64,000 bases of DNA from Paraburkholderia aspalathi. GTDB lineage: Bacteria; Pseudomonadota; Gammaproteobacteria; Burkholderiales; Burkholderiaceae. Of this stretch, positions 40,469-48,668 are shown in pieces. Location of the stretch: assembly GCF_900116445.1 (NCBI RefSeq), contig NZ_FPBH01000031.1:60295-124294 (forward strand), in the 5' to 3' direction. The notes beneath the pieces were generated by a model. The model made no database searches. It saw only the letters and a program-made list of their open reading frames with translations, and was not told the origin of the DNA. How positions within the stretch are numbered: the stretch's first letter is position 1; every line of letters starts with the position of its first letter. A program made the position numbers and the translations under genes.

Positions 40469-41553
40469 TGCGCGACCCCGATCAGATTGCCCTGGCGGTC
40501 AATCGCGAACATTTCGACCGCGACCTGCGGCGGCACGATATCGCGCGCTACGGCGAGCGCATGCTGGCAGACAATGTTGCCGAGCGGCACGTGTTGCGCA
40601 TGCGCCAACGCGACCGCCTGCTGGCTCGTATTGGCGGCGAGGATCGCCGCCTGTAACGCGTCGTCGGCGCCAAATTCGGCGGCCCAGCTTGCAAGCCGTT
40701 CCAGATCGATGTTCGAATTGCGGCTATGCAGATCGAGGTGCCCGGCTGCCAGTTTACTGAGCTTGCCGAAGCCACCGCACACACTCAGGCGCTCGACCGG
40801 CGCGCGCTTCATATGCTTGAGCACCGCGCCGACGAAGTCGCCCATTTCGATCAGTGCGATGTCCGGCAGACCATAATGCGCGCGCATCGCGTCTTCACTT
40901 GCGTTGCCGGTGCATGCCGCGAGATGCAGGTAACCGTTCGCACGCGCGACGTCGATGCCCTGATGAATCGAGGCGATATAGGCCGAGCACGAAAACGGCC
41001 GCACGATGCCGGTGGTGCCGAGAATCGACAGGCCGCCGAGAATGCCGAGGCGCGGGTTCATCGTTTTCAGTGCGAGTGCTTCGCCGCCTTCGACGCCAAT
41101 CGTTACTTCGAAGCCGCCTGCATATCCATGTTCCGCGGCGAGCTCGGTCAGATGTTCGGTCATCATCTTGCGCGGGATGGGATTGATCGCTGGTTCGCCG
41201 ACTGGCAGCGTGAGGCCGGCGCGAGTCACCGTGCCAACGCCTGGCCCCGCGCGGAAGATCACACCCGGTTCGGCAAGCAAACGCACGCGGGCGAATACGA
41301 TCGCGCCGTGTGTCACGTCGGGGTCGTCGCCTGCGTCTTTTACGGTGCCGGCTTCCGCGCCATCGGCGGTCAGGCGGCAGAACACCAGTGGCATCGGCAC
41401 GAGCTGGCCCTTCGGCAACACGATCTCCGCGACCTCGCTGACGATACCCGCGAGCAACAGACGCGCGGCTGCGAGCGACGTCGCGGTGGCGCAACTGCCG
41501 GTCGTGTAGCCGCTACGCAGCGGCGCGGGTTGTTCGGGCGTTTCTTCGCGCAT
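40465..41553 (-). CDS. cbiD: Cobalt-precorrin-5B C1-methyltransferase
   Basis: 362 residues from the ATG at 41553. The family opening LRSGYTTGSCATATSLAAARLLL is intact, and GILGGLSILGTTGIVRPFSCSAYIASI (near 190-216) and the later GDFVGAVLKHMK are typical of CbiD. It transfers the C1 methyl group in the anaerobic-type corrin route. Its presence instead of CobF, in an operon otherwise of oxygen-type genes, is notable. Coupling is tight on both sides: the start overlaps the cobL stop by one base (TAATG) and the stop overlaps cobK. Confidence 0.93.
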   Translation of the reverse strand: MREETPEQPAPLRSGYTTGSCATATSLAAARLLLAGIVSEVAEIVLPKGQLVPMPLVFCRLTADGAEAGTVKDAGDDPDVTHGAIVFARVRLLAEPGVIFRAGPGVGTVTRAGLTLPVGEPAINPIPRKMMTEHLTELAAEHGYAGGFEVTIGVEGGEALALKTMNPRLGILGGLSILGTTGIVRPFSCSAYIASIHQGIDVARANGYLHLAACTGNASEDAMRAHYGLPDIALIEMGDFVGAVLKHMKRAPVERLSVCGGFGKLSKLAAGHLDLHSRNSNIDLERLASWAAEFGADDALQAAILAANTSQQAVALAHAQHVPLGNIVCQHALAVARDIVPPQVAVEMFAIDRQGNLIGVAQ

Positions 41554-42818
41554 TACGGATGGAATGGTGAGTCGGTTGAACCGGTGGACGTGCTGCATGT
41601 GGCGCTCGCGCTGCTGGCCAGCTTCGTCACCTCCAGCAGCGTAATCGGCAACGCCTGGCGCCACGTATCGAAGCCGCCGAGCGGCTGCGCGTCAGCCAGC
41701 GCGATGCGAGTCAACGTGCCGCCGTGTTGCTCACGCCACGCCGCCAGCGCTGCCTCGCCTTGCAAGGTCACGGCATTGGCCACCAGACGTCCGCCGTCGC
41801 GCAGACGCGCCCAGCAGGCGTCAAGCACACCCGGCACCGTCACGCCACCGCCGATGAACACGGCATCCGGCACAGCCAAACCTTCCAACGCATCAGGCGC
41901 CCGGCCGGCCACCAGTTGCAAACCCGGCACGCCCAACGCATCGCGATTGTGTTCGATGAAGCGCTGCCGCTCCGCGTGCCCTTCGATCGCGATCGCGCGG
42001 CAAGTCGGGTGTGCACGCATCCATTCGATGCCGATCGAGCCGCTGCCCGCGCCCACGTCCCATAGCAATTCGCCGGGCGTCGGCGCGAGGCGCGCCAGTG
42101 TGATCGCGCGAACGTCGCGCTTCGTCAACTGACCGTCGTGGCGAAAGGCATTGTCGGGCAAACCGACGGTCAGCGGCAAACGCGGGGCGCCTTCCGTTGC
42201 ACGGCATTCAAGCGCGATCAGGTTCAGCGCCGCCACTTCGCCAGCGGACCACTGATCCGCACGGCCATCGATACACCGCTCCAGATCGCCACCCAAATGC
42301 TCCAGCACGGTCATCCGGGTCGCGCCGAAGCCGCGTGCATTCAGCAGTTCGGCCAGCGCGGCGGGCGTGCGCCCGTCTGCACTCAGCACGAAGACGCGCG
42401 CGCCGTCGTGCAAATGAGCATTCAGCGTCGGCAACGGCCGTCCCACCAGCGAAACCGTGGCGACGTCCTGCAACGGCCAGCCAAGCCGCGCGGCCGCCAG
42501 CGACAACGACGAGGGCGCGGGCAGCACCCGCAAATCACCCGCTGGCAACTGCCGCGCGAGAGTCGCGCCGACACCGAACAGCATCGGATCCCCGCTCGCC
42601 AGCACACACACGGGCCCTGTACGCTCCGCCAGCAAAGGCGCGAGATCGAACGGCTTCGGCCATGCCGCGCGGCGCGCGGCGAGGCGCGCGGGCAGCATCG
42701 CCAGATGCCGTTCGCCGCCATAAACCACCGACGCTTCCAGCAAAGCACGCCGCGCGGGCTTCCCCAAGCCGGCGAAGCCGTCATCGCCTATGCCCACCAC
42801 GGTCAGCCACGCCGGCAT
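41553..42818 (-). CDS. cobL: Precorrin-6Y C5,15-methyltransferase (CbiE-CbiT fusion)
   Basis: 421 residues from the ATG at 42818, preceded by GAGG. The N-terminal CbiE-like methylase domain (about 1-200; WLTVVGIGDDGFAGLGKPARRAL, VLASGDPMLFGVGATLA) methylates C5. The C-terminal CbiT-like Rossmann domain (about 215-410; LLWDVGAGSGSIGIEWM, AVFIGGGVTVPGVLDA) methylates C15 and decarboxylates the C12 acetate. It is the first gene of the leftward operon. The ORF extending to 43040 runs through the divergent riboswitch and is rejected. Confidence 0.94.
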   Translation of the reverse strand: MPAWLTVVGIGDDGFAGLGKPARRALLEASVVYGGERHLAMLPARLAARRAAWPKPFDLAPLLAERTGPVCVLASGDPMLFGVGATLARQLPAGDLRVLPAPSSLSLAAARLGWPLQDVATVSLVGRPLPTLNAHLHDGARVFVLSADGRTPAALAELLNARGFGATRMTVLEHLGGDLERCIDGRADQWSAGEVAALNLIALECRATEGAPRLPLTVGLPDNAFRHDGQLTKRDVRAITLARLAPTPGELLWDVGAGSGSIGIEWMRAHPTCRAIAIEGHAERQRFIEHNRDALGVPGLQLVAGRAPDALEGLAVPDAVFIGGGVTVPGVLDACWARLRDGGRLVANAVTLQGEAALAAWREQHGGTLTRIALADAQPLGGFDTWRQALPITLLEVTKLASSASATCSTSTGSTDSPFHP

Positions 42819-42885
42819 GCATCCATCCTCTTTCTGTATCTTCAAATAATGCGCTGTGCCACGCCGATCAAAGCGTCCAGCCTCG

Positions 42886-42913
42886 TTGTGCTGTTCGAAA
42901 AAAGGCATAATAC
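42886..42913 (+). promoter_or_regulatory. Candidate promoter of the cobG operon
   Basis: TTGTGC (42886-42891) and TAATAC (42908-42913) separated by 16 bases, ending just before the riboswitch begins. The -35 is imperfect. It would start transcription near 42920, at the expected 5' edge of the cobalamin element. Confidence 0.4.
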
Positions 42914-42914
42914 A

Positions 42915-43070
42915 GCCGCCGGTGCCCTTCGGGGCCGAAGAGGGAACACAGTGTCGCTGTGGCTGCCCCCGCAACTGTATGCAGCGAGTCCGCCTGCGCT
43001 CCGCGCCACTGGTTCGACCGGGAAGGCCGCGGCGGACCATGACCTGCCAGCCAGGAGACCTGCCGGCCAG
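42915..43070 (+). promoter_or_regulatory. Cobalamin riboswitch
   Basis: The conserved landmarks occur in order: GCCGGTGCC near 42917, AAGAGGGAA (42938-42946), GCCACTG (43005-43011), GGGAAGG (43020-43026), and the B12 box AGCCAGGAGACCTGCC (43049-43064). It precedes cobG in the same orientation. Adenosylcobalamin binding is expected to repress the rightward operon. The edges are approximate. Confidence 0.9.
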
Positions 43071-43165
43071 ACTGTTCGTGCCAGCCTACATCGGGCGGGG
43101 TGTACCGATGCCGTAGCAACGGCCGCTTTGCGGCTTGCTCGGGCCGTCGCGCGACGCTCAACCCG

Positions 43166-44644
43166 GTGTCCGTCTTGAATCAAGCTTCGCCCTCCACTGC
43201 TTTGCCTGACGCGGCTCTCGTGCTGCGGCCTTCGGCGTGTCCGGGGCTGCTGCGCATCGTTGCCGCGCGCGATGGGGGGATCTGCCGGATCAAATTGCCC
43301 GGCGGCGAGTTGAGTGCGGCGCAGGCTGCGGTGATTGCTGATGTCAGCGAGCGGTATGGGGCGGGCGTGGTCGAGCTGACCAATCGCGCGAATCTGCAGG
43401 TGCGTGGCGTGCGAAGCGGGCATGAGGCGGCGTTGATCGCGGCGCTGGTCGATGCGGGGCTTGGGCCGATTCCGACGGGCGGTGCGGTGGATGCTTCCGG
43501 CGTGCTGCTCGCGACCTCGGCGGACGATGTTCGCAATGTGATGGTGAGCCCGACTGCCGGACGCGATCCGTTTGCGCTGTTCGATACAAGGCCGCTTTGC
43601 GTTGAACTGCTCACCTTGCTGCAATCCGAAGCGCGTTTCGCGGCGCTATCGCCGAAATTCGCGCTTCTGCTCGATGGTGGTGAGCGTCTTGCCAGACTGG
43701 ATCATCCGCATGATGTCTGGCTCGCGGCGACGCAGGCCGAAGACGATGTGCGATTTGTGTTTGGATTGGCGGGTTGTCCGCCAGCTTTGGCGAATGCCGA
43801 TGCATTCCAACACATCGCGCATAGCGCCGTTGACCATCCTCATCCGAATTACGCCGGCGCTCTCGCCGCCGTGCTGCCTTCGCAAGTCACAGACCTCGTC
43901 TGCGCGCTGCTGCACACGTTCCTCGATCTGGCCGCTCCAGATGACACGCGCATGCGTCACCTGCTCGCCGCGCATTCCATCGACGCCGTATTGCAGCACG
44001 CTCAAACGTACGTCGATTTCCCGCTGTCACGCGACACATCGCTTGCAAACTGGCAACGCCCCACACCTGCCGATGCCACGCTCCGACTCGGCGCGCACGC
44101 ACAGCGAGTTGTGGGAATGCTGCACGTAGGCGGCCAACCGCCGCTCGGACGCCTCGACGCCACGACCTTGCGCGGCCTCGCCACGCTCTCGCAACAGCAA
44201 GGCAACGGCACGCTGCGCATGACGCCCTGGCAAAGCGTATTACTGCCCGATATCGCTGCCGATGCCGCGCCCGCCGTGCTCGCTGAAATGAATGCGCTGG
44301 GGCTCGCCTGCGATCCCGCACAACCCATTACGCACTTAATCGCCTGCGCCGGTTCCACAGGCTGCGCGAAAAGCCTCGCTAACACCAAAGCCGACGCGTT
44401 ACTTCTAGCGGATCGCCTGCCCGACGGCGTCGACGTCCATCTGAGCGGCTGTCCGCGCTCATGCGCCGCCGCACATTGCGCGCCGTACACGCTGCTGGCC
44501 GCGGCGCCCGGCACCTACGACCTTTATCGCCGCGACGGCCAGCCGGGTTTCGGCTCGTGCGTCGCGCACCAACTCACGATCGAACAGGCCGCCGATATGC
44601 TCGACCCATTGGCACACCCGGCCCGGAGCCCCTCAGATGCTTGA
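43166..44644 (+). CDS. cobG: Precorrin-3B synthase
   Basis: About 492 residues from a GTG at 43166; the frame opens at 43100 and neither start has a strong ribosome site, so the N-terminus is uncertain. It is a nitrite/sulfite-reductase-fold protein: CPGLLRIVAARDGGICRIKLPGG near the N-terminus, and four cysteines for a 4Fe-4S centre in CAGSTGCAKS and HLSGCPRSCA near 395-440. It uses oxygen to hydroxylate precorrin-3A and form the lactone needed for ring contraction. First gene after the cobalamin riboswitch; its stop overlaps cobH by eight bases. Confidence 0.9.
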   Translation: MSVLNQASPSTALPDAALVLRPSACPGLLRIVAARDGGICRIKLPGGELSAAQAAVIADVSERYGAGVVELTNRANLQVRGVRSGHEAALIAALVDAGLGPIPTGGAVDASGVLLATSADDVRNVMVSPTAGRDPFALFDTRPLCVELLTLLQSEARFAALSPKFALLLDGGERLARLDHPHDVWLAATQAEDDVRFVFGLAGCPPALANADAFQHIAHSAVDHPHPNYAGALAAVLPSQVTDLVCALLHTFLDLAAPDDTRMRHLLAAHSIDAVLQHAQTYVDFPLSRDTSLANWQRPTPADATLRLGAHAQRVVGMLHVGGQPPLGRLDATTLRGLATLSQQQGNGTLRMTPWQSVLLPDIAADAAPAVLAEMNALGLACDPAQPITHLIACAGSTGCAKSLANTKADALLLADRLPDGVDVHLSGCPRSCAAAHCAPYTLLAAAPGTYDLYRRDGQPGFGSCVAHQLTIEQAADMLDPLAHPARSPSDA

Positions 44645-45263
44645 TTACATTCGCGACGGTCAGGAGATCTATCGCCAATCCTTCGCGACGATACGTGCGG
44701 AGGCCGACTTATCGCGTATCCCTGCCGACCTCGAGAAACTCGCGGTGCGCGTGATCCACGCCTGCGGCATGATCGACGTCGTTGAAGATCTTCAGTTTTC
44801 CGAAGGCGCAGGCGCCGCGGGCCGTACGGCGCTCGCGCAAGGCGCGCCGATTCTGTGCGACGCCGGCATGGTGGCGCAAGGCATCACGCGCGCTCGACTG
44901 CCCGCGAACAACAACGTGATCTGCACGCTCACGCATCAGGACGTGCCTGCGCTCGCGCGCGAACTCGGCAATACGCGCTCGGCCGCCGCGCTCGAATTGT
45001 GGCGGCCGCATCTGGCCGGCAGCGTCGTCGTGATCGGCAATGCGCCGACCGCCCTCTTTCATCTGCTCGATATGCTCGATGCAGGCGCGCCAAAGCCCGC
45101 GCTGATCCTCGGCTTTCCGGTCGGTTTTGTCGGCGCGGCCGAATCGAAAGCGATGCTGACCGAAGACAGCCGCGGCGTGCCCTTCGTCGTGGTTCACGGA
45201 CGACGCGGCGGCAGCGCCATGGCCGCCGCTGCCGTGAACGCACTGGCGACGGAGGTCGAGTAA
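44637..45263 (+). CDS. cobH: Precorrin-8X methylmutase
   Basis: A 208-residue protein. The sequence DGQEIYRQSFATIRAEADL at the N-terminus, RVIHACGMIDVVEDLQFS with the catalytic His (near 43), and GFPVGFVGAAESK near 160 are all characteristic. It moves the methyl group from C11 to C12, giving hydrogenobyrinic acid. Its ATG lies inside the end of cobG, and its stop is directly adjacent to the cobI ATG, so the operon is tightly coupled. Confidence 0.95.
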   Translation: MLDYIRDGQEIYRQSFATIRAEADLSRIPADLEKLAVRVIHACGMIDVVEDLQFSEGAGAAGRTALAQGAPILCDAGMVAQGITRARLPANNNVICTLTHQDVPALARELGNTRSAAALELWRPHLAGSVVVIGNAPTALFHLLDMLDAGAPKPALILGFPVGFVGAAESKAMLTEDSRGVPFVVVHGRRGGSAMAAAAVNALATEVE

Positions 45264-45995
45264 ATGACCGTGCAAGGACGTTTATTCGGACTCGGCGTCG
45301 GCCCCGGCGACCCGGAACTCATCACGCTGAAAGCGCTGCGTTTGCTGAAAGCGGCACCCGTGGTCGCGTATTTCGTCGCGAAGGGTAAGAAGGGCAACGC
45401 CTTCAGCATCATCGAGGCGCATTTGCATGACGCTCAACAGCATCTGCCGCTCGTCTATCCCGTCACGACCGAAGCGCTCGAACCACCGCTTTCGTACGAG
45501 GCGATCATCGCCGACTTCTACGACACCGCTGCGGAGGTCGTCGCCGGCCATCTCGATGCGGGTCGCGACGTCGCGGTGATTTGCGAAGGCGATCCGTTTT
45601 TCTACGGCTCGTATATGTATTTGCACGACCGCCTCGCAGCCCGGTTCGAGGCTGAAGTCGTGCCCGGTGTGTGCTCGATGCTCGGCGGCGCAGCGGTACT
45701 TGGCTCGCCGCTGGTGTATCGCAATCAGAGTCTGTCGGTGCTCTCCGGCGTGTTGCCAGAAGACGAACTACGCCGACGTCTGGCCGATGCGGACGCAGCC
45801 GTCATTATGAAACTGGGCCGCAATTTCGATAAGGTGCGGCGCGTGCTCGGCGAACTGGGGCTCGCGCATCGTGCGCTTTACGTCGAACGCGCCACCATGG
45901 GCAATCAGCGCATCGTGCCGCTCGACGAAGTCGATCCGATGGCCTCGCCGTACTTTTCGCTACTCGTGGTGCCGGGGGAAAAATGGCAAGGTTGA
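45264..45995 (+). CDS. cobI: Precorrin-2 C20-methyltransferase
   Basis: 243 residues behind GGAGG. The methylase opening FGLGVGPGDPELITLKALRLL, the segment VICEGDPFFYGSYMYLHDRL (near 96-115), and VPGVCSMLGGAAVLGSPLVYR identify the CobI/CbiL type. It makes precorrin-3A from precorrin-2, the first committed step of the ring modifications in this cluster. The cobJ ATG overlaps its last 13 bases. Confidence 0.95.
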   Translation: MTVQGRLFGLGVGPGDPELITLKALRLLKAAPVVAYFVAKGKKGNAFSIIEAHLHDAQQHLPLVYPVTTEALEPPLSYEAIIADFYDTAAEVVAGHLDAGRDVAVICEGDPFFYGSYMYLHDRLAARFEAEVVPGVCSMLGGAAVLGSPLVYRNQSLSVLSGVLPEDELRRRLADADAAVIMKLGRNFDKVRRVLGELGLAHRALYVERATMGNQRIVPLDEVDPMASPYFSLLVVPGEKWQG

Positions 45996-47773
45996 CGCCA
46001 CCCGCGATCGTGATTCTCGGTGCGGGCGCGTTGGAGACCGCACGGCGTATCCGGATGCTGTATGCCGGATGCCAGGTTCATGCCTTGCAGGGCCGAGTCG
46101 AGGCTGACGTCTCGTACACGGAACTCCGCGCGCATCTGTGTGATCTGTATGCGCGCGGTACGCCAATCATCGCGCTGTGCGCTGCTGGGATCGTGATCCG
46201 TTGCGTGGCGCCCTTGCTGTCGAATAAAGGCGTCGAGCCTCCGGTGCTGACCGTTGCAGAAGACGGCAGTGCGGTCGTGCCCTTGCTCGGCGGCCTTGCA
46301 GGCGTTAACGTGATGGCTCGCGAGATCGCGGCTGCGTTGAACGTGTCGCCAGCGATCACGACGAGTGGCGAATTGCGCTTCGGAACATGTGTGCTCAATC
46401 CGCCTGAGGGCTATGCGCTTGCCGATATAGCGCAAGGTAAGCGCTTCGTGTCGGATCTTCTGGCTGGTGAAAGCACGCGCATTGAGGGTGAAGCGCCGTG
46501 GCTCGATGATGCGCAACTGCCTCGCTCGGAATCGGCACGTCTCGTGATTCGAGTGACGCCGCGTGCGTGGGATGGGCGAGATGATGAGTTGGTGATTCAT
46601 CCGCGGAGTGTGGTGGCGGCGGTGGCCGTTCCGAGTCCGGGTGCGTCTTCCAACACCGATACAGACCTCGCTACCAATTCTGATCCTGATACGCAGACGA
46701 CTTCCGGCGAGCGAATCGCCGCGCTCGTACATGAGGCATTGAACGCGCACGGTCTTGCACCGCTTTCGCTCGCAGCATTGCTGATTCCTTCCGAACACAT
46801 GGCGAACCCGGCGCTCGCCGATGCCGCGGCGAGCCTGAACGTGCCGCTGCGTTTTGCCCAGGCGGGCCCGGAGGACGGCGAGCCGCCGAGCAATTTGCTG
46901 CACGCCGCGCTGCGCGTCCCTTATCAAACCTTGCATGACGACGCGGAAGCAGGAGTCGCGCTCGCGCTAGCAGCGCTGGCAATCGACCCGGACACAATTG
47001 GCCGTACGCGCGGCCGCTTGACCGTGATCGGCCTCGGCCCCGGTAGCGCGGAGCTGATGGTGCCCGCCGCTCGAACAGCGTTGAACGAAGCCACCGATAT
47101 TCTCGGCTACGAAACCTACGTGAAAATGGCCGGCCCCTTGCGTGCCGACCAACGCGTACACGGCACGGACAATCGCGAAGAGATGCAGCGGGCGCGCCAT
47201 GCGTTCGAACTGGCGAGCACGGGACGGTCAGTGGTAATGGTGTCGTCGGGTGACCCTGGCGTGTTTGCGATGGCGGCCGCGGTGCTTGAAGCGCTCGAAG
47301 AAGGCGCTTCGACGAACGCCGACTGGCGGGCGGTCCAACTCGCCATCGTGCCGGGGGTATCAGCTGCGATGGCAACCGCAGCGCAAGCCGGCGCGCCGTT
47401 GGGCCATGACTTCTGCATGCTGTCGTTGTCCGACAATCTGAAACCGTGGAGCATCATCGAAAAACGCCTTCGGCATGCGGCCGAAGCGGATCTGGTGATG
47501 GCGTTCTACAACCCGATCTCCCGAGCACGGCCGTGGCAATTGGATAAAGCGCTGGACATCGTGCGGGAATATCGCACTGCCGCAACGAAAGTCGTGCTTG
47601 GTCGCGATATCGGCAGAGCGGGCAGCACACTGCGCACGATCACGCTCGGTGAACTGCGTTCCTCCGATGTGGACATGCGCACGATGGTGATCGTCGGGTC
47701 GTCGACGACACGCGCGTTTGCTAACGGTATCGATGGCGATGAATGGGTTTACACGCCGCGGTGGTATCAGTGA
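45983..47773 (+). CDS. cobJ: CbiG-CobJ fusion: precorrin-3B C17-methyltransferase
   Basis: A 596-residue two-part protein. Residues 1-330 look like CbiG: an N-terminal domain (AIVILGAGALETARRIRML, ALCAAGIVIRCVAPLL, VLTVAEDGSAVVPLLGGLAGVN) and a C-terminal CobE-like part (LAALLIPSEHMANPALADAA). Residues about 343-596 are CobJ/CbiH (LTVIGLGPGSAELMVPAARTAL, MVSSGDPGVFAMAAAVLEAL, VVLGRDIGRAGSTLRTITL). CobJ methylates C17 and contracts the ring. CbiG opens the lactone in the anaerobic route, so joining it to CobJ fits a hybrid pathway containing CbiD. Last gene of the riboswitch-led operon. Confidence 0.93.
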   Translation: MARLTPPAIVILGAGALETARRIRMLYAGCQVHALQGRVEADVSYTELRAHLCDLYARGTPIIALCAAGIVIRCVAPLLSNKGVEPPVLTVAEDGSAVVPLLGGLAGVNVMAREIAAALNVSPAITTSGELRFGTCVLNPPEGYALADIAQGKRFVSDLLAGESTRIEGEAPWLDDAQLPRSESARLVIRVTPRAWDGRDDELVIHPRSVVAAVAVPSPGASSNTDTDLATNSDPDTQTTSGERIAALVHEALNAHGLAPLSLAALLIPSEHMANPALADAAASLNVPLRFAQAGPEDGEPPSNLLHAALRVPYQTLHDDAEAGVALALAALAIDPDTIGRTRGRLTVIGLGPGSAELMVPAARTALNEATDILGYETYVKMAGPLRADQRVHGTDNREEMQRARHAFELASTGRSVVMVSSGDPGVFAMAAAVLEALEEGASTNADWRAVQLAIVPGVSAAMATAAQAGAPLGHDFCMLSLSDNLKPWSIIEKRLRHAAEADLVMAFYNPISRARPWQLDKALDIVREYRTAATKVVLGRDIGRAGSTLRTITLGELRSSDVDMRTMVIVGSSTTRAFANGIDGDEWVYTPRWYQ

Positions 47774-47783
47774 GCACAGTGGG

Positions 47784-48611
47784 TCACCTGCGCCCCGTTC
47801 CCTTCACCAACGCCTCCATTTGCACCCCATCGGCCCGCGCAAGGTCTTCAAGGATAGTAAAGTGATTACACCCGGCGAGCGGCACGAACTCCACCTGCTC
47901 ACCCGCTTGCCGACACGCCGCCACGTACTCCTCTGAATGCCGAACCAGTTCCGGCAACTCGGCCGTGCCGACGCTGACAGTCATCGACACACCTTTGCCG
48001 ATATGCCGCATCGGGCTATACGCATCGATCTCCGCCGGCGTTAGCTGCAGCTTCTCGTTGAGCCATGACATCGCAATCGGCTCCAGGTCCACCAGTGCGC
48101 TGATCGGCATGGCGTGCACGACAGACTCATGCGTGCGATAAAGCGCACTCAACTGGCCGCCTGCAGAATGCCCTGCAAGGCACACGGGACCACGCGTGCC
48201 CAGCCCATCACGATCAGCCGCCAGCGCCGCCAGCAGCGCATCCATTTCGCCGACGATCTGCGTCATCGACGCGTCCGGCGCCAACGTATATTCCGCGAGC
48301 ACAGCATTGAAGCCACGCCCAAGCGGCCCACTGGCGACGAACGCAAAATCTTCCTTGCTGCGCGCCTGCCAGTAGCCGCCGTGTATGAACACGAAAATCG
48401 GCGCGTCAGGCTTCCCGCACGGAAACCAGTCGAAACGTTGCCGGGGCCGTGGACCGTACGCCACGTCACGTCGGCACGGCACAGTGGCATACAGCGCCGC
48501 ACTGCGCTCCTGAAAGCCGAGCATGCGCTCAGCGACGTCGGCCACCGCCGCCACGTTGTCGTAGGCCGCACGCAGTGCCGCCGGATCCATGCCGCGATAA
48601 AGTTGAGTCAT
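47784..48611 (-). CDS. Alpha/beta hydrolase (arylformamidase-like)
   Basis: 275 residues. The HGGYW oxyanion motif (near 94) and the nucleophile elbow AGHSAGGQL (Ser near 168), with a catalytic His in AGCNHFTILED near the end, match the kynurenine-formamidase-like/carboxylesterase group. The N-terminal MDPAALRAAYDNVAAVADVAERMLGF helix also fits that family. It lies 57 bases after the SbcC-like gene on the same strand, so read-through is possible, but no metabolic link is visible. No tryptophan-catabolism genes are adjacent, so true formamidase activity is doubtful. Confidence 0.85.
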   Translation of the reverse strand: MTQLYRGMDPAALRAAYDNVAAVADVAERMLGFQERSAALYATVPCRRDVAYGPRPRQRFDWFPCGKPDAPIFVFIHGGYWQARSKEDFAFVASGPLGRGFNAVLAEYTLAPDASMTQIVGEMDALLAALAADRDGLGTRGPVCLAGHSAGGQLSALYRTHESVVHAMPISALVDLEPIAMSWLNEKLQLTPAEIDAYSPMRHIGKGVSMTVSVGTAELPELVRHSEEYVAACRQAGEQVEFVPLAGCNHFTILEDLARADGVQMEALVKGTGRR

Positions 48612-48624
48612 GACGTTCCCGGGT

Positions 48625-48648
48625 CATTCAACGAAACATTCAACGAAA
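48625..48648. repeat. Tandem 12-bp repeat
   Basis: CATTCAACGAAA occurs twice in perfect tandem between the SbcC-like and hydrolase genes. A small hairpin GGCGTC/GACGCC (48653-48658 and 48663-48668) sits immediately beside it at the SbcC-like stop codon. Probably incidental. Confidence 0.6.
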
Positions 48649-48668
48649 CCAAGGCGTCCCAAGACGCC

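Noticed and set aside
42842..43624. 260-codon minus-strand frame over the riboswitch and the cobG start
   Set aside because: It lies over the well-conserved cobalamin element and the CobG N-terminus and has shadow composition.
48625..48648. Two-copy 12-bp tandem repeat considered as a CRISPR or iteron trace
   Set aside because: Only two copies, no spacer structure and no replication gene nearby.
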